Origin: Microbulbifer okhotskensis
Lineage (GTDB): Bacteria > Pseudomonadota > Gammaproteobacteria > Pseudomonadales > Cellvibrionaceae
Direction of reading: 5' to 3'
NCBI RefSeq assembly: GCF_023895975.1
Contig: NZ_JALBWM010000015.1
Coordinates: 1 to 64,000 of the forward strand
DNA length: 64,000 nt
Shown: positions 1-9,464 of the stretch, piece by piece
How the letters are laid out: each line of letters opens with the position of its first letter
How positions within the stretch are numbered: position 1 is the first letter of the stretch
The notes under the pieces: generated by a model
What the model saw: only the letters and a program-made list of their open reading frames with translations
Database searches by the model: none
What the model was told of the DNA's origin: nothing
Position numbers and translations under genes: made by a program

Positions 1-52
1 CGACTACCAATAATCCACTAGCAAGAGCGGTTACACAGAATTATTTACACCC

Positions 53-313
53 TCAGAGTGCCTCACTGGGATGTGATTCTTTCTTCGTTAGTTCGATCAT
101 ATGAGCTTTTTGTTCTGCCCTGGCTTTGTTTCTCAATGTCCTGCAAGGCCAGCAACGAACGGCTGAAGTCTCGAAATCTCCTTTGGCGATTTCATACCAC
201 CATCTTTGTTGCTTGGCGGCCCACACTTTATCTGAGCCACAATCCTTACATTTGAAGTCCGGACCCAAATGGTGGAGGGGAACATCAACATATAGAGAAT
301 GGTGTACCACCAC
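53..313 (-). CDS. small zinc-ribbon domain protein
   Basis: An 86-residue protein with two CxxC knuckles (CKDC near residue 22 and CWPC near residue 54) separated by a conserved W..KQQRWWYE segment. This matches the 'probable zinc-ribbon' family of small bacterial proteins, which presumably bind one Zn; no biochemical role is established that I know of. The start used is a GTG. The frame stays open upstream to about 361 without an ATG, so a longer product starting at a rare codon cannot be excluded. The gene converges with nothing obvious and ends near the window edge. Family placement is fairly sure; function is unknown. Confidence 0.7.
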   Translation of the reverse strand: MVVHHSLYVDVPLHHLGPDFKCKDCGSDKVWAAKQQRWWYEIAKGDFETSAVRCWPCRTLRNKARAEQKAHMIELTKKESHPSEAL

Positions 314-524
314 CTCCCTATCTACCGGGTAGCCCAGGTAGGTATGGGAGCACTGAACTGATTATTAACCTTTCCCTGTTTTAATTGCTTCAGTCTTTTG
401 GTCGGGCTTGTTTGATTTCGGCTCGTCTTTACTTGCCACTTTTCACCGGGTGTCCCTGACCGTCAAGTACAGGAGAAATAATGCTTTACCGGAAATGCTG
501 TATCCAATTTACGCCTTTGAAAGC

Positions 525-551
525 AAAAAAGCGGGCATAAAGCCCGCTTTT
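525..551 (-). terminator. Rho-independent terminator of gcvP
   Basis: A perfect 10-bp stem (AAAAGCGGGC at 527-536 and GCCCGCTTTT at 542-551) with a 5-nt loop. On the minus strand it is followed by a run of T and lies just after the gcvP stop. The A/T flanks on both sides mean it could also act on the plus strand. Confidence 0.85.
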
Positions 552-577
552 AAGTTACCTGGTGAGAACCCTGGATC

Positions 578-3469
578 TTACTCGGCGTAACTCTCAATCG
601 GTGGGCAGGAGCAGATCAGGTTGCGGTCGCCGTATACGTTGTCGATACGGTTGGAAGCCGGCCATACCTTGTGCTCTTTCAGCCACGCTGCCGGGCGGGC
701 AGCGATATCGCGGGAGTAGCAGTGGGTCCAGTCGTCGTTCATCACGTCCTCAAGAGTGTGAGGGGCGTTGTGCAGTGGGTTGTCTTCCGGGCTGTACTTA
801 CCGCTGGTAACGTCTTCTACTTCCTGGCGAATTGTGGCCATAGCCTCGATAAAACGATCCAGCTCACCTTTAGATTCACTTTCGGTAGGCTCGATCATCA
901 GGGTGCCGGCTACCGGGAAGGACATGGTGGGGGAGTGGAAACCGAAGTCCATCAGGCGCTTGGCGATATCTTCCTCGGTGATGCCACTGGCTTCCTTGAG
1001 CGGGCGCAGGTCTACCAGGCACTCGTGGGCCACAAAACCATTGGTGCCGGTGTAGAGCAGGGAGTAGTGCTCGCCCAGCTTCTTGGCCACATAGTTGGCG
1101 TTCAGGATCGCCATCTGGGTAGCCTGCTTCATGCCTTGCTTACCCATCATACGGATATACATCCAGCTGATCGGCAGGATGCTGGCAGAGCCCCAGGGTG
1201 CGGCGGAGATGGTGCCGTTCTCCAAATTGGTTTCCGGTACTTCAGTCACCGGGTGGCCGGCCAGGTAAGGCTTCAGATGTTCGCCAACAGCGATCGGACC
1301 CATGCCGGGGCCACCGCCACCGTGGGGGATGCAGAAGGTTTTGTGCAGGTTTAAGTGGGAGACATCACCTCCGAACTGGCCGGGAGCCGCTACACCGATC
1401 AGGGCGTTCATGTTGGCGCCGTCGATATATACTTGGCCGCCAGCCTGGTGTACCAGATCGCACACTTCGCGGATACCTTCCTCGAATACACCGTGGGTGG
1501 AGGGGTAGGTCACCATCAGTGCAGCAACGCGGTCGCCGTGCTCTTCGATTTTGGCCTTCAGGTCTGCGATATCCACATTGCCTTTGTCATCACAGGCAAC
1601 CACAACCACTTTCATGCTCACCATCATGGCGGAAGCCGGGTTGGTGCCGTGGGCGGAGGCGGGGATCAGGCAGATATCGCGCTGGGTTTCGCCCTTCGCT
1701 TCAAAGTACTTCTTGATCGCAACCAGACCGGCGTATTCGCCCTGAGAACCGGCGTTAGGCTGCAGGCTAACGGCGTCGTAACCGGTACAGGCGGACAGCA
1801 TCTGCTGCAACTGGCGGAACATTTCCGCGTAACCTTCGGCTTGGTCAACTGGTGCGAAGGGATGCAGTTTGCCGAATTCGGGCCAGGTGACCGGGATCAT
1901 CTCGGCGGTGGCATTCAGCTTCATGGTGCAGGAACCCAGGGGAATCATAGAGTGATTCAGGGCGATGTCCTTGGCTTCCAGAGACTTGAGGTAGCGCAGC
2001 ATCTCGGTCTCGGAGTGGTAGCTGTTGAACACCGGGTGGGTCATAAACTCGGTATCGCGCACCAGGGAGGCGGGCACACCCAGGGAGCCTTTGCTGGCGA
2101 TTTCACTGTCCAAGATGTGCAGGTCGATGCTGTGCTCGGTGCCGATAAAGGCATTAATCAGATCGGACACATCTTGCAGGCTAGCGGTTTCACTCAGGCT
2201 TACACCCAGGGCGTCTTCACCCACTTTACGCAGGTTGATCTCGGCGGCCAGGGCGCGCTGGTAGATTTCTTCCTGCTTACTGCCAACGGTGACGGTCAGG
2301 GTATCGAACCAGCTGTCGTGGGCCAGATTAAAGCCTTCGCGCTGCAGGGCGGAAGCGAGGATATCGGCCAGGCGCTGGATGCGGGCGGCGATGGTTTTCA
2401 GGCCTTCTGGGCCGTGGTAAATCCCATAGAAAGCGCTCATTACCGCCAGCAGAACCTGGGAAGTACAGATATTGGAGTTGGCTTTCTCGCGGCGAATATG
2501 TTGTTCGCGGGTCTGCATGGCCATGCGCAGGGCGCGCTTGCCTTTGCTGTCTACGGAAACGCCGATAATACGACCCGGTGCGGAGCGCTTGTAAGCTTCG
2601 CGGAAGGCGAAGAAACCAGCGTGGGGACCACCGTAACCCATGGGGATACCGAAGCGTTGGTTACAACCGACGACTACGTCCGCACCCATATCTCCCGGTG
2701 CTCTCAAGGCTACGAGGCTCATCAGGTCGGCTGCCACGGTTACCAGGGCGTTGGCTTCGTGGACCTTGGCGATAATATCGGTCAGATCGCGTACGCGGCC
2801 GGTGCTGCCAGGGTATTGCAGCAGTGCGCCGAACAGCTCGGCGGGGATATCTTTTCCCACATCGCCCACAACCACTTCGAAGCCGAAGTGTTCAGCGCGG
2901 GTCTTAACCACGGCAACGGTTTGCGGGTGGCAGTCTTTATCCACAAAGTAGGTATTGGACTTGTTGCGCTTGGCCTGGCGCTTACACATGGCCATGGCTT
3001 CTGCAGCGGCGGTGCCTTCGTCCAGCATGGAGGCGTTGGCCAGTTCCATGCCGGTGAGGTCCATAATCATCTGCTGGAAGTTCAGCAGGCCTTCCAGGCG
3101 ACCCTGGGCGATTTCCGGCTGGTAGGGGGTATAGGCGGTGTACCAACCCGGGTTCTCCAGCACGTTGCGCAGGATCACATTGGGGGTGATGGTGTCGTAG
3201 TAGCCCATACCAATAAAGGTACGGTAGATCTTGTTACGCGTCGCAATATCTTTCAGCTCTGCGAGGGCCTCAACTTCGTTGATCGCATCGGCCAGGTCCA
3301 ACTCATCCGTCTTGCGAATGGCTTCGGGCACAGTTTTCTCGATCAGCTCGTCGAGGCTGGCAACTCCGAGGGTTTCCAGCATGGCCTCTACCTGTTTGGC
3401 GTCGGGACCAATATGGCGATGAATAAAGGCGTCGTGTTGTTCCAACTGCTGCAGCGATGGTTGGGTCAT
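578..3469 (-). CDS. gcvP: glycine dehydrogenase (decarboxylating), P-protein
   Basis: This is the PLP-dependent P-protein of the glycine cleavage system. It decarboxylates glycine and passes the aminomethyl group to lipoyl-GcvH in the cytosol. At 963 residues it is the full length of the single-chain bacterial form. The N-terminal half opens with the FIxRHIGP motif, and the C-terminal half carries the PLP-lysine motif NLHKTF (Lys about 710) followed by a Gly-rich loop. The ATG at 3469 is preferred over an upstream in-frame start because family members begin this close to the FIxRHIGP motif. gcvT and gcvH are not adjacent, so they must lie elsewhere. No glycine riboswitch was recognised upstream. 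Confidence 0.97.
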   Translation of the reverse strand: MTQPSLQQLEQHDAFIHRHIGPDAKQVEAMLETLGVASLDELIEKTVPEAIRKTDELDLADAINEVEALAELKDIATRNKIYRTFIGMGYYDTITPNVILRNVLENPGWYTAYTPYQPEIAQGRLEGLLNFQQMIMDLTGMELANASMLDEGTAAAEAMAMCKRQAKRNKSNTYFVDKDCHPQTVAVVKTRAEHFGFEVVVGDVGKDIPAELFGALLQYPGSTGRVRDLTDIIAKVHEANALVTVAADLMSLVALRAPGDMGADVVVGCNQRFGIPMGYGGPHAGFFAFREAYKRSAPGRIIGVSVDSKGKRALRMAMQTREQHIRREKANSNICTSQVLLAVMSAFYGIYHGPEGLKTIAARIQRLADILASALQREGFNLAHDSWFDTLTVTVGSKQEEIYQRALAAEINLRKVGEDALGVSLSETASLQDVSDLINAFIGTEHSIDLHILDSEIASKGSLGVPASLVRDTEFMTHPVFNSYHSETEMLRYLKSLEAKDIALNHSMIPLGSCTMKLNATAEMIPVTWPEFGKLHPFAPVDQAEGYAEMFRQLQQMLSACTGYDAVSLQPNAGSQGEYAGLVAIKKYFEAKGETQRDICLIPASAHGTNPASAMMVSMKVVVVACDDKGNVDIADLKAKIEEHGDRVAALMVTYPSTHGVFEEGIREVCDLVHQAGGQVYIDGANMNALIGVAAPGQFGGDVSHLNLHKTFCIPHGGGGPGMGPIAVGEHLKPYLAGHPVTEVPETNLENGTISAAPWGSASILPISWMYIRMMGKQGMKQATQMAILNANYVAKKLGEHYSLLYTGTNGFVAHECLVDLRPLKEASGITEEDIAKRLMDFGFHSPTMSFPVAGTLMIEPTESESKGELDRFIEAMATIRQEVEDVTSGKYSPEDNPLHNAPHTLEDVMNDDWTHCYSRDIAARPAAWLKEHKVWPASNRIDNVYGDRNLICSCPPIESYAE

Positions 3470-3677
3470 AAACTTCGTTCCTGTAGTCGCAGGGAGTCGT
3501 CGCGGTGCGCTCGCGGTTAAAAATAGCACCTGGCCTCTATACCGCCTTTCCTATGGAAAGCCTCGGGCCTCCGCGTTGCGGATAGGCGAGGATAACGCTT
3601 GGGAAATCGGTTTGCTGGCAGCCCCAGTGTCGCAATACGGAATCAAAGGGGAAGCCGGGCCATAGCGGCAGGCGCGC

Positions 3678-3706
3678 ATCTTAGCAATCGGCGCGAGTAG
3701 GGGCAA
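3678..3706 (-). promoter_or_regulatory. predicted sigma-70 promoter for gcvP
   Basis: On the minus strand TTGCCC (3701-3706) and TAAGAT (3678-3683) are separated by exactly 17 nt, a good -35/-10 pair about 200 nt upstream of the gcvP ATG. It is predicted from sequence only. Confidence 0.5.
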
Positions 3707-4121
3707 TCTGCGGGATTTGAGCGAGGAAACTGCTAAATTTGGGGTCAAAAAGTAGGTTTAATCCTGTGAAATGGGGGCTAGGGAGATTTTGTTCTACATA
3801 GGGTTGAGAGGGCTTTGCGGCACGTTCCAGCCCTGGGCCAGGGATATCTTAATAGGGAGGGGGCAGGGGATTGTGGATAACTCCAGTGAGGCCAAATTAT
3901 CCCCCCTATAGCGTAGTTTGTCGCTGAAAAAATCTATTGCTCGTGGATAGAATTACCTAGTGGCAAAGCTGGTTGCGAATATTTCTGATTCGGCGGTTCA
4001 TTGAAGCTGCCATAAAAGCGCAGTCGGAGTTTCGCCTCTTTTGCCAGAAAAAGTTCAATTGAAAGCGCGAATATCCGCAATGCGGATCTTCCGGTATCTA
4101 CAGGCAACAGTTCCTTTCCGG
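3707..4121. other. intergenic stretch without recognised gene
   Basis: Between the gcvP promoter and the stop of the alpha/beta hydrolase I see no credible coding frame. Short open frames here lack family resemblance and good ribosome binding sites. No riboswitch-like or strongly structured element was recognised. Confidence 0.5.
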
Positions 4122-5090
4122 TTACTTTTGCTCTACACAACCCAAGTGCCCGGCATGCTCTGTCAGAGCTTCACACGCTTTGCTCCATGCGGAATTACCT
4201 TCGTTCAAAGCAGAGTTGAGGTAGGCCCATGTCATACGCTGGGTAACAACCAGGCGATCCGGGTCTTCATCATCCGTTTCTTTAGCATCGTAACCTGCGA
4301 TACCCCCCAGGCCATGCTTTGCTCCAAAAAGGGTTAACAAGCTGTCGCTACCGGGGCTGAAATGGTAGGGATCAGCATGCCAGTCTGCACCGCGTACGGT
4401 TAAGTGGGGGTTTACATCCTGATCTCCATATACCACAAGCGTACGTGTTTTCAGGTGTGAGTAATCAGGACTCAATGCGGAGTAGTGTTCCCGGGCGAAC
4501 TCGCTCAGGTCATTACCGCCATTCCCCGGTGCTGCCAGCAAGATACCGGCCTTGATACGCGGTTCATAGGCATTGACCTTGTTTGCTTCGGTATCCTTCG
4601 GGTCATTTAGTCTGGCACCGAGCAGCATGCCGACTGTCTGGGCTCCGGCAGAGTGCCCTATGGCGGAAATTTTATCGTGGTCTAGGCGCCCAGCAATTAT
4701 TGGGGGCTGAGCTTCTATCTCATTGAGGTGGTCAAGAATATGTTTCATCTCCTCAATACGCGCACGCCAAAATAGCGGAGCTCCTGGGGCATCGGGCGCA
4801 AACCCCGCAACTTTAGAGTTGGCCTGGGTGGGTTGAATAACTGCAAATCCGTGTTCCGCATAGAAATTTACCAATGGCCCATAGCCGTCTTTAGAGGGAA
4901 GGTACAACGAAGGACCGTGCCCATGACACAGCAATATAATCGGCAAACCGGTCCCTGTTACTGGGGCTGTGATTCGCATTTCCAGCGGCTGATTCCTGCC
5001 AGGCATAGGTAGGGTTACCGAGCTGATGGATACAGCGGGTTTGGGCTTATCGATTGGTATTAAGCGCGCCTTATCAATGAGATTGTTCAT
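4122..5090 (-). CDS. alpha/beta hydrolase, chlorophyllase/dienelactone-hydrolase type
   Basis: A 322-residue cytosolic alpha/beta hydrolase. It shows an oxyanion-region CHGHG (55-59), a nucleophile elbow GHSAG (Ser147), a candidate acid in YGDQD (Asp223 or 225) and a catalytic His in GAKHG (His259), so the triad is complete. No signal peptide is visible. The substrate is unknown; PET-hydrolase, chlorophyllase and other esterase relatives share this layout. It is divergent from a TetR regulator, and the intervening 200 nt hold three similar operator-like sequences, so it is probably repressed by that regulator and induced by a small ligand, possibly its substrate (inference). Confidence 0.8.
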   Translation of the reverse strand: MNNLIDKARLIPIDKPKPAVSISSVTLPMPGRNQPLEMRITAPVTGTGLPIILLCHGHGPSLYLPSKDGYGPLVNFYAEHGFAVIQPTQANSKVAGFAPDAPGAPLFWRARIEEMKHILDHLNEIEAQPPIIAGRLDHDKISAIGHSAGAQTVGMLLGARLNDPKDTEANKVNAYEPRIKAGILLAAPGNGGNDLSEFAREHYSALSPDYSHLKTRTLVVYGDQDVNPHLTVRGADWHADPYHFSPGSDSLLTLFGAKHGLGGIAGYDAKETDDEDPDRLVVTQRMTWAYLNSALNEGNSAWSKACEALTEHAGHLGCVEQK

Positions 5091-5150
5091 GGCAGGTCTC
5101 TTGTATCGTGCGGTGACGCACAGCTGTTGAGTCGAATATACTGGGGTAAA

Positions 5151-5221
5151 TGGAACATTGTTCAGTGGTTAAGTGGATCATTGTTCCGTTTATATTCTTT
5201 AGCATATGGAGCGTTGTTCCG
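5151..5221. promoter_or_regulatory. three operator-like repeats between hydrolase and TetR genes
   Basis: Three 15-nt sequences fit TGGANCRTTGTTCMG: 5151-5165, 5174-5188 and 5207-5221. The first contains the perfect odd palindrome GAACA-T-TGTTC; the others are one-sided variants of it. Centres are 23 and 33 bp apart, roughly two and three helical turns. Their place in the divergent promoter region suggests binding sites for the adjacent TetR protein. Confidence 0.6.
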
Positions 5222-5294
5222 TTTGTCAAGCGACGCTGTGCCTGCGCTTGAGTGAGGTTCCATCCCTGCTCCAAGAGAGTTGAATGAGGTAGGT

Positions 5295-5915
5295 TTGTCT
5301 AAGCAAAAAGACGGAATAAAAGCTTCCAAGACTGAAAGCAAACGCCCACTGCGCGCGGATGCAGTGCGCAATGAGGATGCGCTGTTGCAAGCGGCCAAGG
5401 AAGTATTTTTAACTTCTGGTGTAAATGCACCCGTTAGGGACATTGCCGCTAAGGCGGGTGTGGGTATAGGGACCTTGTACCGCCGCTTCCCTCAGCGATC
5501 AGATTTAGTGGCCAGTGTATTCTGCCGGGAAGTGGATGCCTGCGTCGCTGAAGCCGCAACCCTGGCCGCGGAAAACGATCCGCTACAAGCCTTAACCCTT
5601 TGGCTGAAGCGCTATGTCAGTTTTCTCGCTGCCAAAAAAGGTTTAGCCGCAGCTCTTCATTCCGGTGATCCCGCCTTCGAGACACTGCCGGCCTATTTCC
5701 GAGCAAATTTTCAACCGGCTTTGGCTACACTCATGGCTTCTGCAAAGGAGTCTGGGGAAATTCAGACAGACATCGATCCCTACGATCTGTTACGGGCAAT
5801 CGCCAATCTCTCCGTTACCAATAATGAAGACGATATTCAGCATACATATCGTATTTTGGATTTACTGATTAAGGGATTGCTGTTCGGCGGGAGTGTCTCT
5901 ACGGCAGAGGTATGA
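5295..5915 (+). CDS. TetR/AcrR family transcriptional regulator
   Basis: A regulator of about 206 residues. The N-terminal helix-turn-helix has the family pattern of a Leu/Ala-rich helix, PVRDIAAKAGVGIGTLYRRF and a following recognition helix. The C-terminal half is the variable all-helical ligand-binding/dimer domain. Two TTG starts are possible: 5280, and 5295, which has GAGG five bases upstream and is preferred here. It is divergent from the hydrolase with operator-like repeats between, so autorepression plus control of the hydrolase is likely. The ligand is not predictable. Confidence 0.88.
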   Translation: MSKQKDGIKASKTESKRPLRADAVRNEDALLQAAKEVFLTSGVNAPVRDIAAKAGVGIGTLYRRFPQRSDLVASVFCREVDACVAEAATLAAENDPLQALTLWLKRYVSFLAAKKGLAAALHSGDPAFETLPAYFRANFQPALATLMASAKESGEIQTDIDPYDLLRAIANLSVTNNEDDIQHTYRILDLLIKGLLFGGSVSTAEV

Positions 5916-5970
5916 TGTGTTATTACTCTGCGGCAACACTTCTTAAAGCGGATCGGAGAATTGGAAAAGA

Positions 5971-6018
5971 GAAGCCTTTTAAAGTCCCGCATCAATTGCA
6001 AAACAATTAAAAGGCTTC
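5971..6018. terminator. inverted repeat between convergent genes
   Basis: Perfect 12-bp arms (GAAGCCTTTTAA at 5971-5982 and its complement at 6007-6018) with a 24-nt loop lie between the convergent TetR and nucleoside-hydrolase-like genes. There is no long T run, so it is a weak or factor-assisted terminator candidate. Confidence 0.45.
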
Positions 6019-6040
6019 CTTGCACTAATTACCTTTTCGT

Positions 6041-7519
6041 TTAATGCAGCTTAGCTCGGCACCTAGGCCCCTTCCGCGCAGAGTTAAAACGATCGCGCAG
6101 ACGCTCAATCATCACAGTACGGGCGGCATCGTGGTTGATACCCATAACCACATTCACTGCTAAGCCCTCACCACTTTCAGCAAAAGTAGTTTTACCCACG
6201 GTAGGATCGAAGGTAATTGGATCGTAGGGAGTCATGCTGTCGGCCAGGCCGACGTTTAGCTGATCAACTGCGATAAATCCGGGCACCAAATCCATCTCCA
6301 GTGTTTCAGGCTCCAGCAGTACCAGTGCGGCAATAATATCCCACAGGCGAATCACCGCATCCATTGCGAAGTCGCCATTGCCCTGGAAATCTCCCCCTTC
6401 AAACTCTCTAATTGAACTGAGCAGCTGTGAGGTGTAGCAGGCTTCCGGGGTTGCGCGGCGTTGGGCGAGGGCTTCGATGGTGCTGCCCTGTACTTTGGCC
6501 ATATCAGTGGAATTGGTAGGTACCAGATAGGTTTCAATTTTATTTTCACTTAGGGCGTCAAAGGCCCACTGTGCGCTCAAGGGGTCGAGCAGAATATTGA
6601 ATTCCTGATGGGTACTGAAGTCGCTGTCACAGCCGAAGCTGGGGTGGGAGAAAATATTTCCACCTAAGTTGCGGGACTTATCACCGGAGCAAGCTGCTTC
6701 GTGATCCGCAGTAAATGGTTGGTAATTTTCAAAACCGCCGCCCATCATAATAACGCGATCAATTTTAGCCAGCTGTTCTTCATTTGCCTTGCCCAGTACG
6801 CGGGCCAGGGTGGTGAGTTTGCCGGTGTTGAAGACTACCGGAGACTGCTCCAGGTTATCGAGGGTTTCCAGGATAATGTCTTCGGCCATTTCAAAATTGA
6901 AGGAGACACCGTTATTGCCCTTGTAGCGATAATGGTCCTGCTTTGCACGTGGGATTAGATGGTCAGTTCCGTATAAGGTGGAGCCGTTGTCACGCCAGGG
7001 GCCGGGCACATACTGGCCGTAGAGATTGATTCCCATGGCATTGCGGCGCTCCAGGTTCCAGGTGCCGGTGGAGAAATCAGAAGAGTTGGGCAGTTGGTAG
7101 TCCTCTCTACCGAGAACAGCCTTATCGTCAATTACCGGAGGTACTGAAGCTTTGCCATTTGCGCCATAAGAGACTTCTTCAGTGGAAAAATAGGCTCCGC
7201 GAATAACCTGGGTATCGTTATTACCCAGCCACTCGAGGATGTTGTATACAGTGTTGGCCCCATGCGCCACGGTGTTGAAAGAGTCCTCAATGACAGCCAG
7301 TTCGAGAGTATAGCGTGGGTCTTTGGCGATCAGCATCAGTGCTACGGCATCGTCAAAGTTATTGAAGTCGCCAATCCAGATAATGGGTTGGGAGTTTTCA
7401 GTCTTGATGGCCTGGTGTGGTTTCTTACTCTGAGGTCCGCTTTCCGCATTGCAGGAAGCCAGTGTGGTTAGGCTGCCCAGTACCAGGGCTCCTGCAGAGA
7501 ACCAGTGTTTTAATTTCAT
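6041..7519 (-). CDS. lipoprotein related to inosine/uridine nucleoside hydrolases
   Basis: A 492-residue lipoprotein with signal peptide and lipobox LASC (Cys23). The rest follows the nucleoside hydrolase fold: a Ca-site-like motif GDFNNFDDA (Asp51, 56, 57), a GxLTTLA segment, VIMMGG, and EFNILLDPLSAQ. In this family the metal-bound ribose is held by the Asp cluster and a His-Asp pair late in the chain helps the base leave. Here that position reads LWDIIA (Trp393-Asp394), so the usual catalytic His is missing. It is longer than the typical 310-340 residue enzyme. It may cleave nucleosides by another mechanism, act on another substrate or only bind one. It stands alone, convergent with the TetR gene. 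Confidence 0.7.
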   Translation of the reverse strand: MKLKHWFSAGALVLGSLTTLASCNAESGPQSKKPHQAIKTENSQPIIWIGDFNNFDDAVALMLIAKDPRYTLELAVIEDSFNTVAHGANTVYNILEWLGNNDTQVIRGAYFSTEEVSYGANGKASVPPVIDDKAVLGREDYQLPNSSDFSTGTWNLERRNAMGINLYGQYVPGPWRDNGSTLYGTDHLIPRAKQDHYRYKGNNGVSFNFEMAEDIILETLDNLEQSPVVFNTGKLTTLARVLGKANEEQLAKIDRVIMMGGGFENYQPFTADHEAACSGDKSRNLGGNIFSHPSFGCDSDFSTHQEFNILLDPLSAQWAFDALSENKIETYLVPTNSTDMAKVQGSTIEALAQRRATPEACYTSQLLSSIREFEGGDFQGNGDFAMDAVIRLWDIIAALVLLEPETLEMDLVPGFIAVDQLNVGLADSMTPYDPITFDPTVGKTTFAESGEGLAVNVVMGINHDAARTVMIERLRDRFNSARKGPRCRAKLH

Positions 7520-7700
7520 TTATCCTTCCCTAAATATTCGAGTGGTTTTACTCGGCAATCCAATAGCTCCTCCCTGATCTACTCGATTGCCACCTTGTAG
7601 CACCGTTTGTTGTATGAGTTAACGGTATTACACAGGTGTGAGCCGGAACATGGCCGGCAGCGATACTTCCCTGTAGCGCTTTGTTTGAAAGTTATTTAAA

Positions 7701-8588
7701 TCAGTCTGCAATAAATGGCTTTAAATTTCGTAACAGCTGTTGCTCCAGGGGTTCACTACCGCTAATTCCCATATCTGTCAGTTTTGATTTATCCAGCTGG
7801 CAATTGTAAGGGCGTGGCACTGTAAAATTGGGTTCACTTTCAGCACTCAGGTGTTCGGCATTCAGGTTGCAAGCCTTGGCAATAATGTGTGCGAGCTCGT
7901 AGCGTGTGCAGGCCGTATCGCCACTCCACTGGTAAATGCCTTCAAAATTGATGCCACTACGGATTCTTAGCAGGCATTGCTCCAATACTTCGGCCACTTC
8001 CTCCACACTGGTGGGAAAACGAATTGCCCAGTGATCCAACGTGACTGGCTTTTGCTCGCGCAAAGTATCCAGTAGGGCGGTGATCCCAGATTCCTCCAGA
8101 TAGGCAACGGGCCCGAATAACCAGGGCAACCTCAATACCCAGTGGTTTCCGTTATTCAGTACCGCCTCTTCCCCTGCCAATTTACTGCGGCCATAGAAGT
8201 TAACCGGGTTGGGATTGTCATCAGCTTTGTAGGGCGGAGTGCTGCCATCAAAAACATAGTCGGTGCTGATATACACTAATTGTGTATCGTTTTCGTTACA
8301 GTATTTCGCCAGAAATTCCGTGCTGCGTACATTGAGTTGCCAGGCGGTGTCGGGGCTGTCGGCGCAGCGATCAGGCCAGCGTTCGGCGGCGCAGTGAATG
8401 ACAATATCGGGATTAACCTGTTGCAGGCAGGTCTTCACCGCTTCGCAATCGGACAAGTCCAGGCGAATTAAATTTTCTCCCGCGCGGGAAAAGGCGGTAC
8501 CGGTAACAGAAAAAACCGGATTGCTGGAAAGCTGTTTAAATACACTGCGCCCCAACAGGCCGGAGGCGCCGGTTATTAGAATTCTCAT
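7701..8588 (-). CDS. RmlD-like NAD(P)-dependent sugar-nucleotide reductase/SDR
   Basis: A 295-residue extended short-chain dehydrogenase resembling dTDP-4-dehydrorhamnose reductase. It has a Rossmann motif TGASGLLG (Gly7, 10, 13), the STDYVFDG signature (about 108-115) and the catalytic pair Tyr132-x3-Lys136 (YGRSK). The ATG at 8588 has GGGGA upstream and is preferred over an in-frame ATG six codons earlier that would put extra residues before the Rossmann strand. There are no other rhamnose genes nearby, so it may act on another substrate, or resemble MAT2B-type proteins. The family is sure; the exact reaction is not. Confidence 0.82.
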   Translation of the reverse strand: MRILITGASGLLGRSVFKQLSSNPVFSVTGTAFSRAGENLIRLDLSDCEAVKTCLQQVNPDIVIHCAAERWPDRCADSPDTAWQLNVRSTEFLAKYCNENDTQLVYISTDYVFDGSTPPYKADDNPNPVNFYGRSKLAGEEAVLNNGNHWVLRLPWLFGPVAYLEESGITALLDTLREQKPVTLDHWAIRFPTSVEEVAEVLEQCLLRIRSGINFEGIYQWSGDTACTRYELAHIIAKACNLNAEHLSAESEPNFTVPRPYNCQLDKSKLTDMGISGSEPLEQQLLRNLKPFIAD

Positions 8589-8759
8589 GTGAGTTCCCCT
8601 TTTCATTGGGGCAAAGACAGAAGTATGCCATTCTTTAGAAATTAATGTCGCCGGATGGCGAGGAAGTCGGCAGGGAAAGCCTGCCGACCTATTTGCTGGA
8701 GCGGGTGTCGGATGGGAGCAGTCTATTTCTGCTGCTGCATCACTTTGCCCTCAAGTAAG

Positions 8760-9464
8760 TCAAGATGCACTCAGGTCTAAGTCCCATGGCAGTGAGTTCC
8801 ATGGACTATGTGGACTGCCGGTTAGACCCTTGATCACTTCTGTCGACTCTTTGGCAAAATCCTCAGAGAGGGTCTTGCGCCAGTACTGGCGCCCGGCAAT
8901 ATAGCTCAGACCATAGCTATACCAGCTATCGAAAGATTTCTGTGCTCTCTGAGCGATATCCAGCATTTTTTCCCAGGCTTCCTCTTCACTGAGTAGTCCC
9001 AGCGAGGTGGTCCAGCGGCTGACGGTAATAAAGCGTGCAAAATCCCAGGCACCAATACCGCCAACTTGCAAGGTGTGGCGGTAGGCCTTTACCAATTTTA
9101 AGCGTATCTGCTCATCGGTATCGTGATCATGGGCTTCGATATAAGCATCAATGGCGGCTTCCGACAATCCCTCGAAGTGTTTTTGTTGTGGCATATATCC
9201 GGCGTTATGCCCTTCCGTGCGCAGCCACTCCAGCATACTCAGGCAGTCTTCGCGGGATTCAATACCCCAGTCGCGCTTCATCATATGGGCGATATTTTGC
9301 CGGGATTGGTCGGAGGTGCCCAGGTTGTGAAAAACATCGTGGCGCAGTTCGTTCATTTCACAGATCTGTCCCATAAGGCCCAGTATCCAAAGCTGGGTCT
9401 GCGACAGTGCATCGGGGTTCAAAAAATATTCTTGCTCAGGCGTTAGGTTCGTTAGCCACTTCAC
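8760..9464 (-). CDS. DUF1266 family protein
   Basis: A 234-residue soluble protein with the DUF1266 pattern: WILGLMGQICEMN near the start, then a central Trp-rich stretch with GAWDFARFITVSRW and EAWEKMLDIAQRAQKSFDSWYSYGLSYIAGR-like sequence. The function of the domain is unknown. The GTG start lies inside the end of the upstream J-domain gene (29-bp overlap), so the two are translationally coupled. In Escherichia coli DUF1266 genes (ybeR, ybeU) also sit beside atypical J-domain genes (djlB, djlC), so the pairing here suggests a shared chaperone-related job. Confidence 0.8.
   Translation of the reverse strand: MKWLTNLTPEQEYFLNPDALSQTQLWILGLMGQICEMNELRHDVFHNLGTSDQSRQNIAHMMKRDWGIESREDCLSMLEWLRTEGHNAGYMPQQKHFEGLSEAAIDAYIEAHDHDTDEQIRLKLVKAYRHTLQVGGIGAWDFARFITVSRWTTSLGLLSEEEAWEKMLDIAQRAQKSFDSWYSYGLSYIAGRQYWRKTLSEDFAKESTEVIKGLTGSPHSPWNSLPWDLDLSAS

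Noticed and set aside
1355..3520. A 721-codon open frame on the strand opposite gcvP
   Set aside because: It mirrors the high-GC codon pattern of gcvP, has low-complexity composition and no family resemblance; gcvP on the other strand is certain.
3470..4121. Glycine riboswitch upstream of gcvP
   Set aside because: Looked for the conserved aptamer core on the minus strand; none recognised. Only a sigma-70 promoter was found.
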